Below, one piece after another: positions 1-8,853 of a stretch of DNA of 59,084 nucleotides; position 1 is the first letter of the stretch; each line of letters opens with the position of its first letter. Source of the stretch: Prochlorococcus sp. AG-402-A04 (GTDB lineage: Bacteria > Cyanobacteriota > Cyanobacteriia > PCC-6307 > Cyanobiaceae); contig QCHG01000008.1 of the NCBI GenBank assembly GCA_003278045.1, forward strand, positions 1 through 59,084, written 5' to 3'. The position numbers were made by a program, and so were the translations under genes. The notes under the pieces are model-generated. The model ran no database searches, was not told the origin of the DNA, and saw nothing but the letters and a program-made list of their open reading frames with translations.

Positions 1-1381
1 CATCTAAAAGACTCAAAAGTTCTTCAATATGAGATTCCTTTGTATTGTAATTTCCCATGACAACCCTTAAAAAATATCTACCTTTAAATTTTGGTCTAGA
101 AAGCATAAAATTATTGTTAATTAGTTCATTAACCTTAGTTTGAGTCCATGTATCAGAGTCTTCTGGTTCAAGTTTCTTTGGTATAAATGAAACAATATGA
201 AGAGGACCTGAATATATATCAAATTTATTCTTATTAATATTTTTTATAAAAAAATCTTTTCTTTTAATTGATGATTTTAATATATTTTCTATTCCATTAA
301 GACCTAAAAAACGTAACCCAAGCCATAGTTTGATAACCTCTGCAGGTCTTGAACCTTGAATGCCAATTTCTCCTCTATTTATAATATTTTCTTTAGATGA
401 TGTATATGGTAGCCCAGTATTAAAAGTATTTTCTAAAATACTCATATTTGAAACCAACAACAAAGATGAAGTCTTTGTAATTCCAATGATTTTTTGCGGA
501 TTTATTGTTATCGAATTAGCCCGATTAATATTATTTAAACCTTGTATTGGAATAGAGGTTACAGCAAAAATGCCTCCAATAGAGCCATCGATATGGAGCC
601 ATATATTTCTTTCTTTGCATATTTCACTTATTTCTTTAATAGGATCAATGGCTCCTCTTACAGTTGTCCCAAGGGTGGCAACAATAGCAAATATATTTTT
701 ATTTTCTGCTGTACATTTTTCTAAAGACTTTCTGAGATAGTTTATGTCCATTCTACCTTGATTATCAGTTTTAATCCTGACAAGATTGATAGGATCAAGA
801 CCCATTACCCTAATACATTTAACGAAGGAAGAATGAGCATCTTCACTAACAAGTAATACAGAATTAGGATTTGTAGCTAATCCAGCATTATTTCTAGCTG
901 CTATAAGGGCATTAAGATTACTTAATGTACCTCCGCTAGCAGCTACACCTCCTGAGAGATCATTAAACCCTATTTTCTTGGCAAACCATTTGCATAATGA
1001 TTCCTCAAGCAAAGTTACACTTGGTGATAACTCGTAAGCGAGGAGATTATTATTTAAACCAGCAGCAATTAAATCTCCCAAAATAGAAAAAATTAAAGGT
1101 GGAGGATCAAGGTGAGCTAGTGAACCAGGATGAACGGGATTAAATGAATTATTCAAAAGAGATTCGATCTCAGAAAACAAATCTTCTTCAGAGTTACCAG
1201 CTTCCGCAGGCATAATTGATTTGAAATTCTCATCAAAAGGTAAAGGACCATTTTTATCAGCTTTAGAGAACCAGTCACAAAGAGTTTGACTTGTTCTATT
1301 CAGAAGAGTAATCAATTTGTCATTAGTCCCTAAATATGAGGGGAAGTATATATCTTTATTATTTATTAAATCTTCAGCCAT
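1..1381 (-). CDS. PLP-dependent decarboxylase family protein (partial, 3' end outside window)
   Basis: The reading frame is open on the minus strand from an ATG at 1381 to the left edge, so the C-terminus is missing. The translation has the group II decarboxylase layout: an HPGSLAHLDPPP region near residue 85, ASGGTLSNLNAL (cofactor phosphate binding) near residue 150, HIDGSIGG near 245 and NPQKIIGITK, whose lysine should bind pyridoxal phosphate. Relatives act on glutamate, diaminobutyrate or aromatic amino acids. The usual HVDAA-type motif is altered to HIDGS, so the substrate cannot be told. It is divergent from tadA with a 43-bp gap. Confidence 0.85.
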   Translation of the reverse strand, partial: MAEDLINNKDIYFPSYLGTNDKLITLLNRTSQTLCDWFSKADKNGPLPFDENFKSIMPAEAGNSEEDLFSEIESLLNNSFNPVHPGSLAHLDPPPLIFSILGDLIAAGLNNNLLAYELSPSVTLLEESLCKWFAKKIGFNDLSGGVAASGGTLSNLNALIAARNNAGLATNPNSVLLVSEDAHSSFVKCIRVMGLDPINLVRIKTDNQGRMDINYLRKSLEKCTAENKNIFAIVATLGTTVRGAIDPIKEISEICKERNIWLHIDGSIGGIFAVTSIPIQGLNNINRANSITINPQKIIGITKTSSLLLVSNMSILENTFNTGLPYTSSKENIINRGEIGIQGSRPAEVIKLWLGLRFLGLNGIENILKSSIKRKDFFIKNINKNKFDIYSGPLHIVSFIPKKLEPEDSDTWTQTKVNELINNNFMLSRPKFKGRYFLRVVMGNYNTKESHIEELLSLLD

Positions 1382-1424
1382 CAGATAAGATATCTATTAA
1401 TAATTCTATTCTTAATATTGGTAA

Positions 1425-1940
1425 ATGAGATATATTTTTGAAAATAGAAATAGTAATAAAGATCAACAAAAAAACACAAATAATTCAAATTACACTTTGT
1501 GGATGAATTCGATATTAAGAAGATCAAAAGAAATTGGAAAAGTTGAGCTGCCAATCTGTTCAATAATTTTAGATGAGAGAGGAAGATGTATCGGGAGAGG
1601 GGTTAATAGGAGAAATATAAATAAAGACCCTTTAGGTCATGCTGAGATAATGGCACTTAGGCAGGCATCTCTAATAAAAAATGATTGGAGATTTAACGAA
1701 TGTACTATTATCACAAATCTAGAACCTTGTACTATGTGTTCCTCTGCACTTATTCAAGCGCGGATGGGTAAAGTTATTTTCGGGGCTTATGATAAGAAAA
1801 GAGGTGGATTGGGTGGCTCAATCGACCTATCAAAACATGAAAGTGCTCATCACAAAATGGAAATTGTAGGAGGTATTTTAGAAGACGAATGCAGTCAAAT
1901 TTTACAGTTATGGTTTAAAAAGTTGAGGACTCAAAAATAG
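1425..1940 (+). CDS. tadA: tRNA-specific adenosine deaminase TadA
   Basis: This enzyme converts the wobble adenosine (position 34) of tRNA-Arg(ACG) to inosine in the cytoplasm. The zinc-deaminase signature is complete: HAE at residues 72-74 (zinc His plus catalytic Glu) and PCTMC at 101-105 (two zinc Cys). The C-terminal half reads on to GAYDKKRGGLGG, as is usual in TadA. At 171 residues it is slightly long. The first ~25 residues are polar and unlike the family, and a second ATG at 1503 (WMNSILRRS) matches the usual family start, so the true start may be there. Its 3' end overlaps the convergent aminotransferase by 26 bp. Confidence 0.9.
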   Translation: MRYIFENRNSNKDQQKNTNNSNYTLWMNSILRRSKEIGKVELPICSIILDERGRCIGRGVNRRNINKDPLGHAEIMALRQASLIKNDWRFNECTIITNLEPCTMCSSALIQARMGKVIFGAYDKKRGGLGGSIDLSKHESAHHKMEIVGGILEDECSQILQLWFKKLRTQK

Positions 1941-3099
1941 AATATTTTTTTAACTCAGTATCAAATAGGTTTAATAATCTATCAACATTCTCCTCACTTG
2001 AGTTAAAGCCCATTAATCCTATGCGCCATACCTTACCAGACAATTCTCCAAGTCCATTTCCTATTTCTATTCCAAAGTTTCTTAAAAGATGACTTCTAAA
2101 ACCATCACCATCAACTGCTGGAGGTATTTTAACTGTGGTTAAAGTTGGCAATCTATAATCCTCTGATACATGTAATTCCATTCCAAGACTTTCTAACCCA
2201 CTCCACAGTTTCTTTGCATTAATTTTATGTCTATTCCAAACATTTTCTAAACCCTCATTCGCAATTAATCGTAAACCTTCACGAATAGCAAAATTCATAT
2301 TTACAGGAGCAGTATGATGGTAAACACGATCAGAACCCCAATATTTATTTAATAGAGATAAATCTAAATACCAATTAGGTACTTTTGTTTTTCTTGAACT
2401 TAGTTTTTCTTCAGCTCTTTTATTCATCGTAAAAGGGCTTAATCCTGGGGGACAACTTAACCCCTTTTGACTACAACTGTATGCTAGATCAATTTGCCAT
2501 TCGTCAATCAATAGTTCTAGAGCACCAAGAGAAGTAACTGCATCAACTAAAAACAAGCAGTTATTTTTTCTACATATATCCCCAATACCATCAAGAGGTT
2601 GTAAAACACCACTTGATGTTTCAGCATGGACAATAGCAAAAATTGCTGGTTTTTTAGTTTCTATTTCGTACTTGATTTCTTCATAAGAAAAGGATTCACC
2701 CCAAGGTTTTTCAATAACAGATACATCTGCTTTATATCTTGTTGCCATATCAACAAGTCTGTCTCCAAAATATCCTTTTTTAGCTATTAGAATTTTTTCT
2801 CCTTCCTCAATAAAATTAGCTATTGATGCTTCCATAGCTGCACTTCCAGTACCACTCATTGGAAGAGTCAGACGATTATTACATTGCCAGGTATATCTTA
2901 GAAGTTGTTGAACATCAGACATCAACGAAATATATGCTTCATCTAAGTGACCAATAGGATTCAATGAAAGAGCGCTTAAGACTTCTGGATGTGCGTTTGA
3001 AGGACCAGGACCTAATAAAAGTCTAGAGGGAACATAAGTCTTTGAGAAATGTGATAAATTCTCTTCATTTAAAGCCGAAATAAGTTTTGCTTCTGTCAA
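1915..3099 (-). CDS. Class V aminotransferase (serine/alanine-glyoxylate type)
   Basis: A 394-residue fold-type I PLP enzyme of the class V family that transfers an amino group from serine or alanine to glyoxylate. This is the photorespiratory step that disposes of glyoxylate. Visible features are the N-terminal LLLGPGPSNAHPEV, MSGTGSAAMEA at 81-91, VDAVTSLGA at 185-193 (PLP ring Asp186) and SQKGLSCPPG, with the Schiff-base lysine at 212. In cyanobacteria such proteins have often been mislabelled as a soluble hydrogenase small subunit. Which donor it prefers is not readable from the sequence. It is convergent with tadA and divergent from glnA, 213 bp away. Confidence 0.85.
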   Translation of the reverse strand: MTEAKLISALNEENLSHFSKTYVPSRLLLGPGPSNAHPEVLSALSLNPIGHLDEAYISLMSDVQQLLRYTWQCNNRLTLPMSGTGSAAMEASIANFIEEGEKILIAKKGYFGDRLVDMATRYKADVSVIEKPWGESFSYEEIKYEIETKKPAIFAIVHAETSSGVLQPLDGIGDICRKNNCLFLVDAVTSLGALELLIDEWQIDLAYSCSQKGLSCPPGLSPFTMNKRAEEKLSSRKTKVPNWYLDLSLLNKYWGSDRVYHHTAPVNMNFAIREGLRLIANEGLENVWNRHKINAKKLWSGLESLGMELHVSEDYRLPTLTTVKIPPAVDGDGFRSHLLRNFGIEIGNGLGELSGKVWRIGLMGFNSSEENVDRLLNLFDTELKKYSIFESSTF

Positions 3100-3249
3100 A
3101 GAATTACATTCAATTACTTTTAAATTAAACTAATATCGACACATAAGCGATATTTATTTAAAGAAATTCATTCAATTTAAATATTTTGGTAAACAATTAT
3201 TAAACTTATGACTTGAAACACTAAAAGAAGACATCAAGTCTTAAAAAAA

Positions 3250-3288
3250 GTTACCGTTGATACATAACAAGAATCATCAAGTTATTAA
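3250..3288 (+). promoter_or_regulatory. NtcA-like element and -10 box upstream of glnA
   Basis: GTT-N8-TAC lies at 3250-3263, one base off the NtcA consensus GTA-N8-TAC. It is followed 19 bp later by a -10-like TATTAA at 3283-3288, with the glnA ATG at 3313. This is the usual class II activator layout for nitrogen-regulated cyanobacterial promoters, where the NtcA site replaces the -35 box, although the spacing is a little shorter than typical. The same GTTAC-N3-TGATACA core recurs before urtA. The site is inferred from sequence only. Confidence 0.5.
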
Positions 3289-3312
3289 TTTCATATAAGG
3301 TATTACAAAATT

Positions 3313-4734
3313 ATGTCTAAATCTCCTCAAGATGTTTTAAGTCAAATTAAAGACGAAGGAATTGAACTCATTGATTTAAAATTCACTGATATTCATGGAA
3401 AATGGCAACATTTAACTCTTACATCAGACATGATAGAGGAGGATTCATTTACAGAAGGTTTGGCATTTGATGGTTCATCAATAAGAGGTTGGAAAGCAAT
3501 TAATGCCTCAGATATGTCAATGGTGCCCGATGCTAGTACAGCTTGGATAGATCCTTTTTATAAACATAAAACTCTAAGTATGATTTGCTCTATTCAAGAG
3601 CCAAGAAGCGGGGAACCTTATGATAGGTGTCCAAGAGCTTTAGCTCAAAAGGCATTAAAATATTTAGACTCGACTGGTATTGCAGATACTGCATTTTTTG
3701 GACCAGAACCAGAATTCTTTTTATTTGATGATGTTAGATATGACTCTAAAGAAGGAGGTTGTTTTTACAGTGTAGATACTATTGAAGCCCCATGGAACAC
3801 AGGGAGAATTGAAGAAGGGGGGAACTTAGGATACAAAATACAATACAAAGAAGGATATTTTCCAGTAGCTCCAAATGATACTGCGCAGGATATCAGATCT
3901 GAGATGCTTCTTCTTATGGGTGAATTAGGTATCCCCACAGAAAAACATCACCATGAAGTTGCTGGTGCAGGCCAACATGAGCTTGGAATGAAATTTGATT
4001 CGTTAATAAATGCTGCTGATAACGTTATGACTTATAAATACGTTGTCAGAAATGTTGCAAAAAAATATGGAAAAACAGCAACATTTATGCCCAAACCTGT
4101 TTTTAACGACAACGGAACAGGAATGCATGTTCACCAAAGTTTATGGAAGAGCGGACAGCCACTATTCTTTGGTGAGGGATCATATGCAAATTTATCTCAA
4201 ACAGCAAGATGGTACATCGGAGGCATACTTAAACATGCGCCTTCATTCCTAGCATTTACTAACCCAACTACAAATAGTTATAAACGATTGGTTCCAGGAT
4301 TCGAAGCACCTGTAAATCTAGTTTATTCTGAGGGTAATAGATCAGCTGCTGTAAGAATACCTTTAACAGGTCCAAGCCCTAAAGCTAAAAGATTAGAATT
4401 CAGATCAGGTGATGCACTTGCAAATCCTTACTTAGCATTTTCTGTAATGATGCTAGCTGGTATTGATGGAATTAAAAATCAAATTGATCCTGGTGATGGA
4501 GTAGATGTAGATTTATTTGAACTTCCAGCTGATGAACTTGCAAAAATTGATACAGTACCTTCTTCTCTAAATGATTCACTTAATGCGCTAAAAGCAGATA
4601 AGGATTATCTACTAGCTGGTGGAGTATTTACTGAAGATTTTATTGATAACTTTATCGATATAAAATACGAAGAGGTACAACAACTAAGACAAAGGCCTCA
4701 TCCCCATGAATTTTTCATGTATTACGATGCTTAA
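3313..4734 (+). CDS. glnA: Glutamine synthetase type I
   Basis: Makes glutamine from glutamate, ammonium and ATP; it is the entry point of nitrogen into metabolism and sits downstream of the urea genes at 43-53 kb. At 473 residues it is full length for GSI. Signature regions are FDGSSIRGW (52-60), the metal/ATP segment around FGPEPEFF (129-136), the glutamate/ammonia region near GTGMHVHQS (268-276) and NRSAAVRIP (342-350). The tyrosine that is adenylylated in enterobacterial GS is a phenylalanine here (LFELP, Phe402), so control by adenylylation is excluded. A monocistronic unit is likely: an NtcA-like promoter upstream and a strong terminator downstream. Confidence 0.98.
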   Translation: MSKSPQDVLSQIKDEGIELIDLKFTDIHGKWQHLTLTSDMIEEDSFTEGLAFDGSSIRGWKAINASDMSMVPDASTAWIDPFYKHKTLSMICSIQEPRSGEPYDRCPRALAQKALKYLDSTGIADTAFFGPEPEFFLFDDVRYDSKEGGCFYSVDTIEAPWNTGRIEEGGNLGYKIQYKEGYFPVAPNDTAQDIRSEMLLLMGELGIPTEKHHHEVAGAGQHELGMKFDSLINAADNVMTYKYVVRNVAKKYGKTATFMPKPVFNDNGTGMHVHQSLWKSGQPLFFGEGSYANLSQTARWYIGGILKHAPSFLAFTNPTTNSYKRLVPGFEAPVNLVYSEGNRSAAVRIPLTGPSPKAKRLEFRSGDALANPYLAFSVMMLAGIDGIKNQIDPGDGVDVDLFELPADELAKIDTVPSSLNDSLNALKADKDYLLAGGVFTEDFIDNFIDIKYEEVQQLRQRPHPHEFFMYYDA

Positions 4735-4759
4735 TTAAAAGGACACATTAGTACATTTA

Positions 4760-4809
4760 AATCAATTTGAGAAATATCACAAAATATTCTCAAATTGATT
4801 TTTTTTTTG
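4760..4809 (+). terminator. Rho-independent terminator of glnA
   Basis: A perfect 14-bp stem (4760-4773 pairing with 4787-4800) with a 13-nt loop, running directly into about ten T residues. It lies 26 bp after the glnA stop codon and 28 bp before the next start. It is the clearest intrinsic terminator in the window. Confidence 0.9.
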
Positions 4810-4836
4810 TTGGAATATAGATATATAAATTGAAAA

Positions 4837-5892
4837 ATGGCTAAGGAATCTATTTCAAAAATTGCATATAAAACGCTACAACAAAGTAAAAGCATTGCTG
4901 GTTTCGCTCATAAGCAGATCAGTTCAAGATTAATGAATTTTATTCTTCCCGATTCCAAACTTGAAAATTTTGATATAGATAAGGATCTTCTAATGCAAAT
5001 CCAAAATTCAATGGATTTCTTAAGAGAAGAAGATTGGAATGATGCAGAAAAAAATATATATCCAAAGAAATTATTGTTCGACGAGCCATGGCTTAGGTAT
5101 CTAACTCAATATCCTAAAATTTGGCTTGATATGCCTATTACATGGGATAGACGCAGAAAACAAAACTTTGATGATCTTCCAAAATCAATTGATAAAGATA
5201 ATTATCCCCAATATTATTTGAGAAATTTTCATCATCAAACAGATGGTTATTTATCAGATTTTTCAGCTAGCATTTATGACCTACAAGTAGAGATACTATT
5301 CAATGGAAGTGCTGACTCAATGAGAAGAAGAATAATTAAGCCAATAAAAGAAGGACTTGAAATGTTTAGCAATAGAAAAAAAAGTTCTATAAAAATTCTT
5401 GATGTGGCTACAGGATCAGGAAGAACATTAAAACAATTGAGAGCCGCATTTCCTAAAGAAAAAATTACAGGAATTGATTTATCTGATTCATACTTAAAAG
5501 AGGCAAGTAGATATATTTCTGATTTAGATGGAGATTTAATTCAGTTAATAAAAGGTAATGCTGAAGAATTACCTTTTGAAAATGATAGTTTTCAATGCAT
5601 TTCTTGTGTTTACTTATTTCATGAATTACCTAGAACAATTAGAGCTAAAGTATTAAAAGAATTTTTTAGAGTTCTTGAACCTGGTGGCATATTAGTATTG
5701 GCTGATTCAATTCAAATAAGTGATTCACCTGACTTTACATCCGTAATGGAAAACTTCTATAAATCATTTCATGAGCCTTTTTATTGTGATTACATAAAAG
5801 AGGATATAGATTCTAAAATAGAGGAAGTAGGGTTTAAAGATGTAAAATCAAATTCCTTTTTTATGACCAAAGTATGGTCTGCTGTAAAGTAA
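4837..5892 (+). CDS. Class I SAM-dependent methyltransferase (UbiE-like C-terminal domain)
   Basis: The C-terminal half (about residues 185-351) is a Rossmann methyltransferase. Motif I is ILDVATGSGRTL (187-198), an acidic ribose-binding residue follows in GIDLSD (212-217), and later come a LPFENDSF segment and FFRVLEPGGILVLAD. These are typical of small-molecule methyltransferases of the UbiE/Coq5 type. The N-terminal ~180 residues are a cyanobacteria-like extension with no recognised domain. The substrate is unknown. The gene follows the glnA terminator and is probably transcribed with the small gene 12 bp downstream. Confidence 0.8.
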   Translation: MAKESISKIAYKTLQQSKSIAGFAHKQISSRLMNFILPDSKLENFDIDKDLLMQIQNSMDFLREEDWNDAEKNIYPKKLLFDEPWLRYLTQYPKIWLDMPITWDRRRKQNFDDLPKSIDKDNYPQYYLRNFHHQTDGYLSDFSASIYDLQVEILFNGSADSMRRRIIKPIKEGLEMFSNRKKSSIKILDVATGSGRTLKQLRAAFPKEKITGIDLSDSYLKEASRYISDLDGDLIQLIKGNAEELPFENDSFQCISCVYLFHELPRTIRAKVLKEFFRVLEPGGILVLADSIQISDSPDFTSVMENFYKSFHEPFYCDYIKEDIDSKIEEVGFKDVKSNSFFMTKVWSAVK

Positions 5893-5904
5893 ATTAAAAC
5901 TACT

Positions 5905-6168
5905 ATGACCTGTTGGGATAAAGATACTATTCAGCTTGTTCAAAGTCTTAATAACAAATTAAAGATTGATCATTCTAAATGGCATAAAGATAAAGGAAAT
6001 AAATACAAACGATCTGCAGAACTAATTTCAGCAGCATTATGCCATTTAATTATTTCTTGTAATGAAAAAGAAACTATTGAGTATATAGAAGAAAGTATTA
6101 AATGGTTAAAAGAAATAAACGTAGATCAACCTTGCCCTAGTAAAAATCATCTTTTTAAAGCCAACTGA
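5905..6168 (+). CDS. Conserved small cyanobacterial protein, function unknown (possibly DUF6439 family)
   Basis: An 87-residue soluble, mostly helical protein rich in Lys, Glu and Ile. It starts 12 bp after the methyltransferase stop, so it is probably cotranscribed. No catalytic motif is visible. The length and pattern recall a small cyanobacteria-specific family (DUF6439), but that assignment is from memory and weak. The last 22 bp overlap the convergent RsbW-like gene. Confidence 0.65.
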   Translation: MTCWDKDTIQLVQSLNNKLKIDHSKWHKDKGNKYKRSAELISAALCHLIISCNEKETIEYIEESIKWLKEINVDQPCPSKNHLFKAN

Positions 6169-6581
6169 AGCCTATTACCTTTACTACTCCATCTAATATC
6201 ATCAAAGCATTCATTAATAATATATAGGCCACGTCCATTTACACTACTTATTTTTTTTGGTAATTTGTAGTCTCTTTTTTTTATTTCTAAACCATTACCT
6301 TGATCTTGAATTTGCCAAACGCACCAATTAGGAGTAATTATTCTTCTTACCCTTATATTTTTTTTAGGATCTAATTTGTTTCCATGTTTTACTGCGTTAA
6401 CTAAAGCTTCATGTAAACCAAGTTTTATAAGATAGCTTGATTGAGAATTATTAATAGGTTCTAATAATTGATCGACAAATTCATTTAACTGTAATGATGA
6501 TTCGAATTCGTAGTTTGACCAATTAATCTTTGGTCTTTTAAAAAATTTTTTTAAAATATTTTTGCCCCGAAATAAGGACAT
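6147..6581 (-). CDS. RsbW-like serine kinase / anti-sigma factor (HATPase)
   Basis: A 144-residue GHKL ATPase. Visible motifs are the N box EALVNAVKHGN (58-68, Mg2+ contact), the G1 box DQGNG (93-97) and the G2-like NGRGLYII (115-122). This is the size and layout of RsbW/SpoIIAB-type proteins, which bind a partner factor and phosphorylate a STAS-domain antagonist on serine. A STAS protein with an intact DSSG site is encoded at 30557-30856 and is a candidate partner. The family assignment is firm. The target is inference. Confidence 0.8.
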   Translation of the reverse strand: MSLFRGKNILKKFFKRPKINWSNYEFESSLQLNEFVDQLLEPINNSQSSYLIKLGLHEALVNAVKHGNKLDPKKNIRVRRIITPNWCVWQIQDQGNGLEIKKRDYKLPKKISSVNGRGLYIINECFDDIRWSSKGNRLQLALKR

Positions 6582-6629
6582 AATAATATTTTGTTACTTT
6601 CTTAATTTTAACTTATTAAATACCTCAAT

Positions 6630-7349
6630 TTAAAGAATATTATTATGTCTCTCTGCAATAGCAGGATGGCGTAGGATGGAGTCCATAAGTCTTACTCCTC
6701 TTAGTTGATTTATTAAAGGCATATGTCCATCAGGAGCTTCCAATGACCAGCAAAAAGATCCAGGATATCTAGTCCATAAGCCATCTTTTTTCCAACCTAT
6801 TTTTGGCCACATTAATTCATATTTTTTTCCTACTGATTTTAATATCTTTGCCTGAATTGAGAATCCAAATCTACCAGTAGAATAAATAGTCCATAATCTA
6901 TCAATTGTTTCTAGATCAATACCTGACATATTCTTAACTTCACTATAGAAAACATATCCACGCTTTTCAGCTAATTTTCCAGCTAATTTTCGTAAATATG
7001 AACTTGTTAATCTATCTGCCTCTTCAAAATTTTGCTCAACTAACATCAATTGCAAATCTTCATAATTAATATCGATTTCTGAATAGGTATTAAACCAATT
7101 ATTGAATTTAGAGTTTTCAAAGAATTCAGGTTTAAATTTTTTTAAAACTTGTAATATCCAACCAGCAGCCCAGTCATCTCCATCACTATCAAAAATATTA
7201 AACAATGAAGGTCCAAGATTAAAAATATTTTCGACTTCAGATTCTATTTGAGTTAATGAATTTATTCTTTTTCTTTGATTTGAATCTACAAATTTTTTTA
7301 ACAGATCTAATGTAGCATTATTATAGTTATCTTGTTCTTTGTTATTCAT
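6630..7349 (-). CDS. gun4: GUN4 domain protein, regulator of Mg-chelatase
   Basis: GUN4 binds protoporphyrin IX and Mg-protoporphyrin and stimulates Mg-chelatase, the first committed chlorophyll step. The 239-residue protein has the cyanobacterial layout: an N-terminal helical bundle (about 1-90) and a GUN4 core (about 95-235). The core shows NFEEADRLTSSYLRKLAG (107-124), DLETIDRLWTIYSTGRFGFS (145-164) and a closing segment WSLEAPDGHMPL. It is 36 bp from the divergent selU gene and 48 bp upstream of the rsbW-like gene on the same strand. Confidence 0.92.
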   Translation of the reverse strand: MNNKEQDNYNNATLDLLKKFVDSNQRKRINSLTQIESEVENIFNLGPSLFNIFDSDGDDWAAGWILQVLKKFKPEFFENSKFNNWFNTYSEIDINYEDLQLMLVEQNFEEADRLTSSYLRKLAGKLAEKRGYVFYSEVKNMSGIDLETIDRLWTIYSTGRFGFSIQAKILKSVGKKYELMWPKIGWKKDGLWTRYPGSFCWSLEAPDGHMPLINQLRGVRLMDSILRHPAIAERHNNIL

Positions 7350-7385
7350 TTTAAAAAATCAATCAAAAAAAAATAAAAACTATCC

Positions 7386-8426
7386 ATGTATTTCAAAAGA
7401 AAAGAACTAGAGAAATTTAGAAGTTTTAAAGGACCACTTATAGATGTTAGAAGCCCGAGTGAATATTATAAAGGACACCTGCCTAATTCTATTAACATTC
7501 CACTATTTGATAATGATGAGAGATCTATAATTGGCACGATTTATAAAAAAGAAGGAAGAAAAAAAGCAGTCATAGAGGGATTAACTTTTTTTGAAAAAAA
7601 AATGGAATTACTTCTTGATAATTTATTCATGAGTATTGAGTCTTATAAAACTATTCATAATAAAAATAATGAATTTTTTATCAGAATATATTGCTCTAGA
7701 GGAGGAATGCGATCACAAAGCATTGCTTGGCTACTAGAAAAATTTAAATTAAATCCAATAACTCTTAAGGGAGGATACAAAATATATAGAAGATGGGTAT
7801 TAGATAGTTTCTCAAAAAAGTTGAATATAGTAGTTATTGGTGGAAAAACAGGAACAGGTAAGACAAGATTATTATCATTACTAGAGAAATATAAATATCA
7901 AACTATTGATCTTGAAGGATTTGCATGTCATAGAGGAAGTACATTTGGAGGTTTAGGAATGCAAAAACAACCTTCAAATGAACAATTTGAAAATATAATT
8001 GCAGAAAAATTAAATTCTTTTAAATGTTCTAATAATATTTTTGTAGAAGCTGAAAGTGCAAATATAGGTAAATGCAAAATTCCTCATGAATTCTTCAATC
8101 AGATGAAAAATTCTAGGAGAATTGAAATTTTAAGAAGCGAATCTAACAGGTTAGATGAGTTGATAGAAACTTATAGTGTTTTTAAGAAAGAGGAACTCCA
8201 AGAATCAGTGTTAAGGATAAAAAAAAGATTAGGACCTCAAAGAACAAAAATAGCTTTGGAATCAATTAATAATGAGAAATGGGACCTAGTTTGCAGATCA
8301 GTTCTAGATTATTATGATAAGTGTTATGAATTTGAAAAGGTTGGCAAAACAAATATAAAGTTATTAGATTTAACCGACAAAAAATATGATGAAAGTATTC
8401 TAGAGTTAATAAATAATGTTTTATAA
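7386..8426 (+). CDS. mnmH: tRNA 2-selenouridine synthase SelU/MnmH
   Basis: Acts on 2-thiouridine at the wobble position of Lys/Glu/Gln tRNAs, converting it through a geranylated intermediate to 2-selenouridine when selenophosphate is available. It has two domains. The N-terminal rhodanese domain (about 1-140) has the catalytic cysteine in YCSRGGMRS (Cys103). The C-terminal P-loop domain carries GGKTGTGKT (152-160). Length 346 fits the family. Whether selenium is really used depends on selD, which is not in this window. Confidence 0.9.
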   Translation: MYFKRKELEKFRSFKGPLIDVRSPSEYYKGHLPNSINIPLFDNDERSIIGTIYKKEGRKKAVIEGLTFFEKKMELLLDNLFMSIESYKTIHNKNNEFFIRIYCSRGGMRSQSIAWLLEKFKLNPITLKGGYKIYRRWVLDSFSKKLNIVVIGGKTGTGKTRLLSLLEKYKYQTIDLEGFACHRGSTFGGLGMQKQPSNEQFENIIAEKLNSFKCSNNIFVEAESANIGKCKIPHEFFNQMKNSRRIEILRSESNRLDELIETYSVFKKEELQESVLRIKKRLGPQRTKIALESINNEKWDLVCRSVLDYYDKCYEFEKVGKTNIKLLDLTDKKYDESILELINNVL

Positions 8427-8486
8427 AATAATTACAAACGAATGTGAAAAATATTTCCTAAGATAAAAAATTAATAACTTAATATT

Positions 8487-8840
8487 ATGACAGAAAATAA
8501 AACTGCAAAAATACAATTTTATGAAGGAACTGATGAACCAGTAGTACCTGAAATAAGACTTACTAGGAGTAAGGATGGTACCACCGGCCAAGCACTATTT
8601 TTGTTCGAAAAACCTCAGGCATTATCATCAATTACAGACGGCGAAATCACAGGGATGCGGATGATAGATTCCGAAGGTGAAATATTAACTAGGGAAGTTA
8701 AAGTAAAGTTTGTTGATGGAGAACCCATATTTTTAGAAGCAGTTTATATTTGGAAGAACACATCAGACTTTGATAGATTTATGAGATTTGCAAATAGTTA
8801 TGCTAAATCAAATGGATTAGGATATTCTGAGAAGAAGTAG
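8487..8840 (+). CDS. psb28: Photosystem II assembly protein Psb28
   Basis: A 117-residue soluble protein that binds transiently to the cytoplasmic face of PSII assembly intermediates near CP47 and cytochrome b559. The whole length matches the family, including [20 protein letters not shown] near the N-terminus, the central [12 protein letters not shown] and the C-terminal [19 protein letters not shown] region. It lies 60 bp downstream of mnmH on the same strand. Confidence 0.95.
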   Translation: MTENKTAKIQFYEGTDEPVVPEIRLTRSKDGTTGQALFLFEKPQALSSITDGEITGMRMIDSEGEILTREVKVKFVDGEPIFLEAVYIWKNTSDFDRFMRFANSYAKSNGLGYSEKK

Positions 8841-8853
8841 AATATTTTGAAAA

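Noticed and set aside
360..740. 126-codon plus-strand reading frame
   Set aside because: It lies antisense to the well-supported PLP decarboxylase and its translation has no protein-like pattern.
3189..3202. Second NtcA-like site (GTA-N8-TTA) upstream of glnA
   Set aside because: The right half-site matches only one of three bases and no -10 follows at proper distance.
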